From assembly GCA_025451895.1 (NCBI GenBank), contig JANWJP010000169.1, positions 1 to 47,677 on the forward strand: a stretch of 47,677 nucleotides of DNA. Reading direction: 5' to 3'. A program made the translations under genes and the position numbers. The DNA comes from Robertmurraya sp. (lineage in GTDB: Bacteria > Bacillota > Bacilli > Bacillales > Cytobacillaceae). Shown piece by piece: positions 28,065 to 35,826 of this stretch (position 1 is the first letter of the stretch; each line of letters starts with the position of its first letter). The notes beneath the pieces are model-generated. The model had not been told where the DNA came from, made no database searches, and saw only the letters and a program-made list of their open reading frames with translations.

Positions 28065-28240
28065 TGCTTTTTCGCAAGTAACCGTGCAAAGAATCTGTTT
28101 TATTTCCTGCATCTGCCAACAAGACCGTATTTTTCCGCAAGTATCTGAGCTGAAATTGTCGTCCGTATTGTAAATATGCACTGTTTTTTTATTACAAAGT
28201 ATTCTATAGCCTGTCTTATATATATTTTGGAGGTGTTGCT

Positions 28241-29416
28241 ATGTATTTGCGGTTAACCGAAGAACAAAAAATGGTTCAGGAGACAATCCGGAAATTTGTT
28301 GAAAAAGAATTGATGCCTTTGGAAAATGATGTACTCCGCAATGAAAGACAGGGGAAGCCGGGACTTCCTCCGGAAAAACTGAAAGAGTTGCAATTAAAAG
28401 CAAAAGAAGCCGGCTTTTGGGGCATTAATACACCAAAAGAGTATGGCGGGGCAGATCTCGGGCAACTGATGATGGCCATTGTGCTTATGGAGGTTTCCAA
28501 AACGTTCGTTCCGTTCTCCTTCGGCGGTTCAGCGGATAATATTCTTTATTATTGCAATGAAGAACAAAAACAAAAATATTTGCTTCCGACCATCAATGGG
28601 GAGAAAAAATCATGCTTTGCCATGACTGAACCGAGCGCCGGTTCGGATACAAGAAATATTAAAATGACCGCTGTGAAGGACGGAAACGAATGGGTGTTAA
28701 ACGGTGAAAAGATTTTTATCACCGGAGGCAACGAAGCAGATTTTGTGATGGTTATTGCGATCACTGATAAAGAAAGACACGCGGCAAACGGACGGGACGG
28801 TGTGACTTGTTTTATCGTAGACAGGGAGATGGGCTGGAGATCAGAATACATTGCTACGATGGGAGAATGGGGACCCGCTTCCCTTATTTTTGATAATGTC
28901 CGTGTTCCGGAGGAAAATATTTTGGGAGAATTGCACCGAGGCTATCAACTTGGCCTCGAATGGATCGGCTATGCCCGCTGGGTTGTCGGGGCAAGGGCGG
29001 TCGGTGCAGCAGAAAGACTTTTGCAGATGGCAATTGACTATGCAAAGGAAAGAGTTACATTTGGAAAACCGATTGCCGAGAGACAGGCAATTCAATGGCA
29101 GATTGCCGACTCAGCTGTTGAAATAGAAGCGGCGAAGTGGCTTGTGTTAAATGCGGCCTTTACCTTGGATCAAGGGGAAGATAATCGTCATTTGGCCTCA
29201 ATGGCCAAGCTGTTTGGCGCTAAAATGGGCAACAGAGTCGTAGACAGAGTGTTGCAAATTCACGGCGGGATGGGTTATACGAGGGAACTCCCAATTGAAC
29301 GCTGGTACCGTGAAGCGAGATTGTGGCGCATATATGACGGCACAGATGAAATTCAAAGAATGATTATTGCCAGAAACCTGCTTAAAGGATATGTCAAAAT
29401 AGGACAATTTATCTAA
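28241..29416 (+). CDS. Acyl-CoA dehydrogenase
   Basis: FAD enzyme introducing the alpha-beta double bond in acyl-CoA, 391 residues, starting at ATG behind TTGGAGGTGTT. FAD/acyl motifs: CFAMTEPSAGSDTRNIKMTA and FITGGNEADFVMVIA. The C-terminal QIHGGMGYTRELPIERWYREARLWRIYDGTDEIQ carries Asp where most family members have the catalytic Glu (YEGT); DG-type motifs are known in ACAD10/11-like enzymes, so the protein is probably active with an Asp base. It follows the thiolase after 176 bp. Confidence 0.94.
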   Translation: MYLRLTEEQKMVQETIRKFVEKELMPLENDVLRNERQGKPGLPPEKLKELQLKAKEAGFWGINTPKEYGGADLGQLMMAIVLMEVSKTFVPFSFGGSADNILYYCNEEQKQKYLLPTINGEKKSCFAMTEPSAGSDTRNIKMTAVKDGNEWVLNGEKIFITGGNEADFVMVIAITDKERHAANGRDGVTCFIVDREMGWRSEYIATMGEWGPASLIFDNVRVPEENILGELHRGYQLGLEWIGYARWVVGARAVGAAERLLQMAIDYAKERVTFGKPIAERQAIQWQIADSAVEIEAAKWLVLNAAFTLDQGEDNRHLASMAKLFGAKMGNRVVDRVLQIHGGMGYTRELPIERWYREARLWRIYDGTDEIQRMIIARNLLKGYVKIGQFI

Positions 29417-29487
29417 AATCTTGTATAATATTTTTTGTCAGAAAAGTTTAAAAATTTATTTGTTTTTTCCACAGAGGAGGAGTCAAA

Positions 29488-30252
29488 ATGGCCGGAAGAT
29501 TTGAAGGCAGAGTGGCATTTGTAACAGGAGGAAGCCGCGGCATCGGCAGGGCAATTGTGGAACTTTTTGCCCGGGAAGGTGCGAAGGTGGCAATTATAGA
29601 TGTCAATGAAGAAGCGTTAACTCAGACTACACAGGAATTGAGAGATAAAGGATATGAAGTTTATTCAAAAGTTGCAAGCGTAACGGAAAAAGACCAGGTC
29701 GAGACCGCAATGGAAGAAGTGTACGAGCAGTTCGGTTCTGTCGATATTCTTGTCAATAACGCCGGCGTGATTCGTGACAATCTTTTATTTAAAATGACAG
29801 ATTCTGATTGGGACACGGTAATGGATATTCATTTAAAAGGTTCTTTCCTGGCTTCCCGGGCAGCGCAAAAATATATGGTGCAGCAAAAATACGGGCGAAT
29901 CATTAATATTTCCTCTACATCCGCGCTCGGAAACCGCGGTCAGGCAAATTATTCTACTGCAAAAGCCGGCCTGCAGGGCTTTACGAAAACGTTGGCGATT
30001 GAACTTGGAAAATACGGAATTACCGCCAATGCAGTCGCTCCCGGTTTTATTGAAACAGAAATGACAAAGGCAACCGCCGAAAGAGTCGGTGTTCCTTTTG
30101 ATGAATTTGTTAAAGCAAGAATTGAACAAATTCCGGTGAGAAGAAGCGGGAAACCGGAAGATATAGCTAACGCAGTGGCATTTTTCGCCGATGAAAAATC
30201 CTCTTTTGTAAACGGTCAGGTTATTTATGTGGCCGGTGGCCCAAAGGCCTGA
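29488..30252 (+). CDS. SDR-family 3-hydroxyacyl-CoA dehydrogenase / FabG-like reductase
   Basis: Short-chain dehydrogenase of 254 residues with the NAD(P)-binding TGGSRGIG at 13-20, NNAG, and the catalytic Ser (ISSTSALG) and Y-S-T-A-K. An acidic residue after the second strand (AIIDVNEEA) suggests NAD preference. FabG-like enzymes handle (R)-3-hydroxyacyl thioesters, which fits the MaoC-type hydratase genes next door. It probably oxidises (R)-3-hydroxyacyl-CoA to the ketoacyl-CoA used by the thiolase. Confidence 0.93.
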   Translation: MAGRFEGRVAFVTGGSRGIGRAIVELFAREGAKVAIIDVNEEALTQTTQELRDKGYEVYSKVASVTEKDQVETAMEEVYEQFGSVDILVNNAGVIRDNLLFKMTDSDWDTVMDIHLKGSFLASRAAQKYMVQQKYGRIINISSTSALGNRGQANYSTAKAGLQGFTKTLAIELGKYGITANAVAPGFIETEMTKATAERVGVPFDEFVKARIEQIPVRRSGKPEDIANAVAFFADEKSSFVNGQVIYVAGGPKA

Positions 30253-30325
30253 TGTGTATTAAGGACTTTCTTGCAATCATGAGTATTTAAACAGGCATTT
30301 AATGTATAAAAAGAGGTGACAGCGC

Positions 30326-30775
30326 TTGTTATCGCAATTTATCGGACATGCATCCGGCAAAGTAAGAAACACTGTTGAAAGAGGGGCGGTAAAGAAATTT
30401 GCCGAAGCTATCGGAGATCCTCATCCGTTATTTATCGATGAGGAAGCAGGGAAAAAATCGCGCTACGGGCAAAATATCGCTCCGCCCACTTTCCCGCGGG
30501 TTTTTGACTACGGAACCATCCCGGGGCTTAAACTTCCGCCAAAGGGTTTAATTCACGGAGAGCAGTCTTATCATTATGAAAGACCTCTTCTTATCGGAGA
30601 AGAAATTGAATGTTATGCACAAGTTAAAGATTATTATGAAAAACAGGGAAGCCAAGGGAAAATGTCCTTTCTTGTGATCAACCGGTTTGGCAATGATTTG
30701 GACGGCAAATTGATTTTTAAGGTGGAGCAAGTGATTATCATTACTGAGGCCGTCAGAAGGGAGATGACCGTATGA
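30326..30775 (+). CDS. MaoC-like hydratase, non-catalytic type subunit
   Basis: 149 residues, starting at TTG behind AGAGGTGAC. Hot-dog fold of the FAS1-like/MaoC N-terminal type: VKKFAEAIGDPHPLFIDEEAG, then PPTFPRVFDYG and IHGEQSYHYERPLLIGEEI. The position of the usual catalytic His (D-x-N-P-x-H) is Phe here (DPHPLF), as in structural subunits of two-part hydratases such as HadA. The next gene, overlapping by 4 nt, has the full motif, so the two probably form a heterodimer. Confidence 0.85.
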   Translation: MLSQFIGHASGKVRNTVERGAVKKFAEAIGDPHPLFIDEEAGKKSRYGQNIAPPTFPRVFDYGTIPGLKLPPKGLIHGEQSYHYERPLLIGEEIECYAQVKDYYEKQGSQGKMSFLVINRFGNDLDGKLIFKVEQVIIITEAVRREMTV

Positions 30776-31179
30776 ATCGTACATTGGCACAAATTGAAAC
30801 GGGAGAATCCCTGCCTGAGATCACTTTGGAACCTGTAACAAGGCTTGATTTAATAAAATATGCCGGAGCTTCCGGAGATTATAATCCGATTCATACGATA
30901 GATGAAGAAGCAAAAAAAGCAGGTTTGCCCGGGATTATTGCCCATGGGATGTGGACAATGGGGAACCTGGCTAAATTATTCACTCCTTATTATGAAGACG
31001 GCTTTATTGAGGATTATTCCGTCCGGTTTAAAGGAATGGTGTTCCTCGGCGATACGATTACTCTTAAAGCTGTATTGCTGGAAAAGTCGGAAAATAAACT
31101 TTATTTTCAAGTTTTGGCAGTCAATCAACATGAACAAGAAGTTGTCAAAGGAAAAGTGGTGTTTTCTTTATATCACTAA
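30772..31179 (+). CDS. MaoC-like (R)-specific enoyl-CoA hydratase subunit
   Basis: 135 residues; the ATG overlaps the preceding TGA (ATGA), so translation is coupled. The hydratase motif YAGASGDYNPIHTIDEEAKKAGLPGIIAHG carries the Asp and His dyad. It hydrates trans-2-enoyl-CoA, by family knowledge to the (R)-3-hydroxy product, which links the dehydrogenase and the SDR. It ends the second sigma-54 operon. Confidence 0.9.
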   Translation: MNRTLAQIETGESLPEITLEPVTRLDLIKYAGASGDYNPIHTIDEEAKKAGLPGIIAHGMWTMGNLAKLFTPYYEDGFIEDYSVRFKGMVFLGDTITLKAVLLEKSENKLYFQVLAVNQHEQEVVKGKVVFSLYH

Positions 31180-31189
31180 AAATATCCCC

Positions 31190-31217
31190 GAGCTTCCCGC
31201 CATTTGGCGGGGAGCTC
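31190..31217 (+). terminator. Probable terminator
   Basis: GAGCTTCCCGCC and GGCGGGGAGCTC form a 12-position stem around ATTT. The downstream T-run is weak (TGTTTACG). It lies just after the hydratase gene. Confidence 0.6.
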
Positions 31218-31350
31218 TGTTTACGTCCATACTTTTGGGAATAGCTTTGCCGGGGTTGGAAACTATAAAAGAAAGAGATAGTGTAAGCGGGAAAAATCAA
31301 GACATATTCCGTGCATTCAGTGATTCCAATAATCATACGGGGTGTAAAGA

Positions 31351-33030
31351 TTGCATGAATTAGAGCAGAGGAAAAAACTCTTTTTTTATCTGGCCTTTGT
31401 CATTATCGGCATTTATTTATCGCCTCTCTTCATTTTGGGAGAGAACGCCCATATTCGTGTTCATGACAATCTTGATTCGAATATTGCCTGGTATAAAGTA
31501 TTAAGCAGAAGCGGGGAGATGTTCGGAGCAATTGATGCCGTAATCCCCCAGGTGATTAATGGACTGCCGAGAAACGCATTGGGGACTGAATGGAGCGGAA
31601 TTGTCTGGCTCCATCATTTATTTCCGACAATGATTGCCTATGCTCTGAGCCAAACGATTACCAGAATCGTTGCTTTCATCGGAATGTACTTGCTTTTAAA
31701 GAAACATTTCCTGCAGGAAGAAAAATATCATCTGATTGCAATTGGGGTATCCCTTGCTTTTGCATTGACTCCCTTTTGGCCGTCCGGCATGCTGAGCACT
31801 TTGGGAATGCCTGTGGCGTTATGGGCTTTTCTCAATATCCGCAAAGGGGAAAAAGGGTGGAAAAATTGGGCTGTACTCACATTGCTTCCTTTTTATGCAA
31901 GCTTTGTACTTGGATTTTTCTTTTTCCTTTTTGCGATGGGGATTTTTTGGATTACTGATGCAGTCAGAGGAAAAGGCTGGAATTGGCCGTTTTTCCTGTC
32001 GATTATTTTTATGACAGTGATGTTTCTTCTCGTTGAATACAGGCTTGTATTTTCTTTTTTATTAGATACAGAGCCGAACAGCAGGGATGAATACTTTCAT
32101 GCCCGACTCACTTTTTGGCATTGCGTCCGGTTGACCTTTAAGAACTTTGTTCTCGGTCATACCCATGTAATGACCGTACACGGCCTTATCATCCTGCCGG
32201 CAATGTTATTAGCATTTTATCTTATTATTTTGAAGAAAACCTGGCGAGAAGAAAAGTTGTTCATATTGTTGCAGATGTTAAATTTTACACTTTCTGCCTG
32301 GTATGCATTCTGGTTTTACAAAGGATGGCTGCCGCTGACAGAGAAATTTCATTTTCTTGATACATTTAATTTTGCCCGTTTTCATTTCTTGAGGCCGATG
32401 ATCATTTATACCGGTTTTGCCTTAAGTTTAAAGATCATTGCGGAACATATGCATGGCTGGAAACCGTTTGTTTATTTTTTCCTCATCTCTCAACTGCTCG
32501 TTCTATTTTCATTTAATGATGAAATCATTCATCATAAAAAACCTTCTGTAAAAGAATTTTATTCTGAGGAGCTCTTTTCGGAAATTAAAGATTATATAGG
32601 CTTGCCGGTGGAACAATACAGGGTTGCCAGTATCGGGCTTCATCCGGCAATCGCCCAATATAACGGTTTTTATACTCTTGACACATATAACAACTTTTAT
32701 CCGTTAAAGTACAAGCATCAATTTCGAAAAATTATCGCCGGGGAATTGGAGAAAAACGAAACGATTCGTGTGTATTTTGATGAGTGGGGCGGAAGGTGCT
32801 ATTTGTTCACCGCGGAACTTGGAAAACGGTATATGTTTAAAAAGAATTCCAAAAAACGGATAAAAAATCTTCAGTTGAATATAAAAACCTTTCAGGAAAT
32901 GGGAGGAAAATATATTTTTTCAGCTGTACCTATTGATAATGCTGAAGAAAATGGATTGAGGCTCGAGAAAAAATTTACGGCAAAAAATTCTCCGTGGCGA
33001 ATTTATCTTTATAAAGCAGAGCCGTTATAG
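31351..33030 (+). CDS. Polytopic membrane protein, YkoS-like (DUF6044)
   Basis: 559 residues starting at TTG 31351 behind GGGGTG. About ten or more hydrophobic segments across the first 400 residues, then a soluble C-terminal domain (about 400-559). An early loop has the acidic motif VHDNLDSNIAWYK, typical of membrane glycosyltransferase-like proteins of the YfhO/GT-C kind. It resembles B. subtilis YkoS, which lies next to the glycosyltransferase YkoT as here. Likely role: transfer of a lipid-linked sugar on the outer membrane face; inferred from context. Confidence 0.75.
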   Translation: MHELEQRKKLFFYLAFVIIGIYLSPLFILGENAHIRVHDNLDSNIAWYKVLSRSGEMFGAIDAVIPQVINGLPRNALGTEWSGIVWLHHLFPTMIAYALSQTITRIVAFIGMYLLLKKHFLQEEKYHLIAIGVSLAFALTPFWPSGMLSTLGMPVALWAFLNIRKGEKGWKNWAVLTLLPFYASFVLGFFFFLFAMGIFWITDAVRGKGWNWPFFLSIIFMTVMFLLVEYRLVFSFLLDTEPNSRDEYFHARLTFWHCVRLTFKNFVLGHTHVMTVHGLIILPAMLLAFYLIILKKTWREEKLFILLQMLNFTLSAWYAFWFYKGWLPLTEKFHFLDTFNFARFHFLRPMIIYTGFALSLKIIAEHMHGWKPFVYFFLISQLLVLFSFNDEIIHHKKPSVKEFYSEELFSEIKDYIGLPVEQYRVASIGLHPAIAQYNGFYTLDTYNNFYPLKYKHQFRKIIAGELEKNETIRVYFDEWGGRCYLFTAELGKRYMFKKNSKKRIKNLQLNIKTFQEMGGKYIFSAVPIDNAEENGLRLEKKFTAKNSPWRIYLYKAEPL

Positions 33031-33057
33031 TTCCACTATGCAACTTGGAGGGACAAA

Positions 33058-34092
33058 ATGAACCAGCAACCAATATTGACTATAGTTGTACCCTGTTATA
33101 ACGAAGAAGATATCTTGTCATACACCTTTACAGAATTAAAACGGCTGATGGAAAACCTTGTGCAAGAGCAGGCTGTTTCTAATAAGAGTAAGATTTTGTT
33201 CGTTGATGACGGCAGCAGTGACAATACCTGGCAGATGATTTACAAGGAAACGCTGAAAAATGAGTATATCCGGGGTTTAAAGCTGTCTAGGAATGTGGGC
33301 CACCAGAATGCCCTTTTGGCAGGTCTTTTTACGGCAAAAGAATATTCTGATTGTCTGATTACCATTGATGCCGACTTACAGGACGATATTTCAGTCATCA
33401 AAGAATTTATCAATAAATTTAAAGAAGGCTGCGAAATTGTTTACGGGGTGAGAAGGAGGAGAGAAAAGGATACCTTTTTTAAAAGGACTACCGCCATTTG
33501 GTTTTATAAAATTATGAAAAAAATAGGCGTTGATCTTGTTTATAATCATGCAGATTTCCGGTTAATGAGCAAACGGGCCGTTAATGCGCTTAAAGATTTT
33601 GGAGAAATCAACCTGTTCTTGCGGGGAATCATCCCCCTGATCGGTTTTCGTTCCGCTCAGGTGTTTTATGACCGTAAAGAGAGGCTTGCCGGTGAAACGA
33701 AATACCCGTTAAGAAAAATGATTTCCTTTGCCTTAAACGGAATTACCTCATTCTCCGTAGCACCGATACGTTTTGTTTTATTTATTGGTTTTTCGTCTTT
33801 TTGTATCAGTCTACTTTTTGCCATATATTTTCTGTTCCTAAAATTTTTCAGAACGACAGAGCTGGGCTGGACTTCGTTAATCCTCTCTGTCTGGCTACTG
33901 GGCGGACTTCAGCTCATCGGCGTCGGTCTTGTCGGGGAATATATCGGGAAGATTTACAGTGAAGTGAAACGGCGGCCGAAATACATTATTGATATTGATG
34001 CTTTTAATATGCCGCTTCCATTGCAAAACAGTGGAGGAGAGAATTATGACTCAATTTACATGGAGCGGGGTAAACTTTCTGAAACGAACTAA
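33058..34092 (+). CDS. Family 2 glycosyltransferase (YkoT/DPM1-like)
   Basis: 344 residues behind TTGGAGGGAC. GT-A fold: TIVVPCYNEED, FVDDGSSDNTW and IDADLQDD (DxD-type metal site), then VYGVRRRREKDTFFKR. Two C-terminal membrane helices (about 235-260 and 270-295). Such enzymes make polyprenyl-phosphate sugars (bactoprenol glucosyltransferase type). Together with the YkoS-like protein and the GtrA-like flippase downstream it forms a three-part module for decorating an extracytoplasmic polymer; the target is unknown. Confidence 0.9.
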   Translation: MNQQPILTIVVPCYNEEDILSYTFTELKRLMENLVQEQAVSNKSKILFVDDGSSDNTWQMIYKETLKNEYIRGLKLSRNVGHQNALLAGLFTAKEYSDCLITIDADLQDDISVIKEFINKFKEGCEIVYGVRRRREKDTFFKRTTAIWFYKIMKKIGVDLVYNHADFRLMSKRAVNALKDFGEINLFLRGIIPLIGFRSAQVFYDRKERLAGETKYPLRKMISFALNGITSFSVAPIRFVLFIGFSSFCISLLFAIYFLFLKFFRTTELGWTSLILSVWLLGGLQLIGVGLVGEYIGKIYSEVKRRPKYIIDIDAFNMPLPLQNSGGENYDSIYMERGKLSETN

Positions 34093-34486
34093 TCCGTTTG
34101 GAAAGTTTCTCTTCGTTGGCATTATTAACACTCTCATCGGTTGTACAGTTATATTTCTGATAATGGATGTTTTGAATCAGGGCTATTGGCTTTCCACTTT
34201 TCTCGGCAACGGAACCGGCATGCTTTGCAGCTTTTTTCTAAACCGGAAATTTACATTTAACAGCCGGATTCCCGTTTGCAAGGGCGGTGTAATGTTTCTC
34301 TTCGCAGCGTGTCTGTGCTACTTTCCTTCCTATTTTGCAAGTGAAAAAATTGTTGGTATTATAAATGAAATTTTCTTGAAAAACAGTCTTGGTTATGAGA
34401 AAGAATTGTCCGTGCTTCTCGGAATGTTTTTTTATACGAACACCAATTATTTTGCACAAAAACACGTGGTTTTTTCAAAAAAATAG
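34046..34486 (+). CDS. GtrA-family membrane protein
   Basis: 146 residues; the start ATG at 34046 follows GGAGAGAATT and overlaps the end of the glycosyltransferase gene by 47 bases. Four hydrophobic segments, with the GtrA signature FGKFLFVGIINTLIGCTVIFL and a central FFLNRKFTF. GtrA proteins are thought to flip polyprenyl-phosphate sugars. It completes the three-gene glycosylation set. Confidence 0.88.
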   Translation: MTQFTWSGVNFLKRTNPFGKFLFVGIINTLIGCTVIFLIMDVLNQGYWLSTFLGNGTGMLCSFFLNRKFTFNSRIPVCKGGVMFLFAACLCYFPSYFASEKIVGIINEIFLKNSLGYEKELSVLLGMFFYTNTNYFAQKHVVFSKK

Positions 34487-34563
34487 TATTTTTCAGGACT
34501 TTTTCCGTGTCTATCTGTGTGATAGCAGGAGAAAATGGCGCGATATATTAAGTCATCATACTG

Positions 34564-34611
34564 CTAGCAAATTTCTATCAATATGCTATCATATTGATAG
34601 GGGGGTGCTAG
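34564..34611. promoter_or_regulatory. Nested inverted repeat before the RHH gene
   Basis: CTATCAATATG (34575-34585) and CATATTGATAG (34590-34600) form perfect 11-bp arms around CTAT. An outer pair CTAGCA (34564-34569) / TGCTAG (34606-34611) encloses them. The ribosome site GGGGGGTG lies between inner and outer right arms. It could be an autoregulatory operator or an RNA hairpin controlling translation. Confidence 0.65.
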
Positions 34612-34612
34612 T

Positions 34613-34810
34613 ATGCCGGGAAAACGAAAAGTTCAGCTCAATGTCAGACTCGCGCCGGAGACTGTGATGAAACTGGATGAGATTGTAGAGTTTTATCAGG
34701 AAAATACAAAAGTAGGCAGAGTATATAAAGCGGATGTGTTAACGGATATTATTGAAAAATCATACGAAGTCATGCAGAAGCAAAAAATGGCAAGAAAATA
34801 TACCCGCTGA
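34613..34810 (+). CDS. Small ribbon-helix-helix-like protein
   Basis: 65 residues, basic, soluble. VQLNVRLAPETVMKLDEIVEFYQ followed by a second helix (YKADVLTDIIEKSYEVMQ) fits the ribbon-helix-helix fold of CopG/Arc-type DNA-binding proteins. The strong nested palindrome directly upstream would be a natural operator, suggesting autoregulation. No toxin gene is adjacent, so an antitoxin role is not supported. Exact family not recognised. Confidence 0.7.
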   Translation: MPGKRKVQLNVRLAPETVMKLDEIVEFYQENTKVGRVYKADVLTDIIEKSYEVMQKQKMARKYTR

Positions 34811-34864
34811 GTGGTATTGCCGAAAAGGATTAAATCTTTCCGGTCTTTTGAAAAACAATAAAAA

Positions 34865-34925
34865 GAGGTGTCTCCTTGATGGTCCGGCCGCAGATTACTT
34901 AAGGAAACACCTCATTATATTTTTA
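34865..34925 (+). terminator. Probable terminator
   Basis: GAGGTGTCTCCTT pairs with AAGGAAACACCTC with one mismatch, followed by ATTATATTTTT. It lies between the RHH gene and racA and may serve both strands. Confidence 0.6.
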
Positions 34926-34983
34926 GAGCGGATTTCCGGACAGTTCCTCAATAAAACAGATGATGGAGATGAGTTTTTATAAA

Positions 34984-35484
34984 TCACAGGTTGAATATGG
35001 CCCTGAAAAATGTTTTTTTGCGCCTTTTTTCTTGCTCATTCCGGTAGTCTTCAACTGCAGCCGCTATTTCGTCGTATTTATCCTGAAGTTCCTCTAATTG
35101 CTCTGAAAGCATGGAAATTTTTTGTTCCAATTCTTCGATTTCACCGCGATGCTGCATTAATTGATACGCCACAACCGAATCAGCTTTATTATTCAGCCGG
35201 CTTTCCAGTTCCCTGATTTTTTCCATCCATTTTTCTTCTTTTGGAGGAGCCTGTTTTTGAACGACAACTGAACCTTTCCGGGTTTTTTTCTTAATTGCAA
35301 TACTCTGGATGGGAACCCCTTTTTGCAGTTCTTTTTGAAACTCCCTGAGACATTCAACATCTTCCTCCGAATAGATATAATGCCCGTATTCATTGCGCTT
35401 CATTTCCAGACCTAAATGCTTTACCCAGCGTTGCACGGTGCTGGAGGACACCCCTAATAACTGTGAGACTGCAGTGGTATTCAC
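34984..35484 (-). CDS. racA: Chromosome-anchoring protein RacA
   Basis: Sporulation protein that binds the origin region and tethers it to the cell pole through DivIVA during axial filament formation. The start is taken as GTG 35484 behind GGGAG (166 residues); homology to RacA begins there (VNTTAVSQLLGVSSSTVQRW). N-terminal MerR-like helix-turn-helix with GHYIYSEEDV, a basic linker (about 60-85) and a long coiled coil (about 85-150, EIEELEQKISMLSEQLEELQ), ending in a basic C-terminus (RRKKTFFRAIFNL). Layout and length match. It indicates an endospore former. Confidence 0.9.
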   Translation of the reverse strand: MNTTAVSQLLGVSSSTVQRWVKHLGLEMKRNEYGHYIYSEEDVECLREFQKELQKGVPIQSIAIKKKTRKGSVVVQKQAPPKEEKWMEKIRELESRLNNKADSVVAYQLMQHRGEIEELEQKISMLSEQLEELQDKYDEIAAAVEDYRNEQEKRRKKTFFRAIFNL

Positions 35485-35732
35485 CTGTATCACACTCCCG
35501 TTTTCTTTATGTATGCTTTCTACCTTTATTTGTAAAATCCTGTATGATTGACAAAACAAGTTGTCATTCGGCAAAGGAAGTGATTTTGTTCAATTATTCT
35601 GAGGGGAATGTCGAAAATATTTTTTTCTTAATATGCGGGAAAATATAATTACCGCCCTATATTATAACTGTGACAAATAATCGTAAAGAACTTCTTCATT
35701 TATTGAATTCTGTTGGTATTTGCTGCATAATA

Positions 35733-35746
35733 AGAACGTATGTTTC
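35733..35746. promoter_or_regulatory. LexA (SOS) box-like site
   Basis: AGAACGTATGTTTC matches the Bacillus LexA consensus CGAACRNRYGTTYC at all positions but the first. It lies about 80 bp upstream of the helicase remnant. The rest of 35485-35826 holds no gene. Confidence 0.55.
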
Positions 35747-35826
35747 TGTGCGAATTTTTATCTGTCTTGGTTCGTACATTCCCCGGGAGTCTAAAATCGC
35801 ATACCACATAAAAAGGAGATCCTTTT

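Noticed and set aside
31351-34486. Capsule or phage glycosylation island
   Set aside because: Only three genes are present, in a YkoS/YkoT-like order known from Bacillus, with no composition shift or mobility genes.
34613-34810. Antitoxin of a toxin-antitoxin pair
   Set aside because: No toxin-sized ORF lies directly beside it; the next gene is racA on the other strand.
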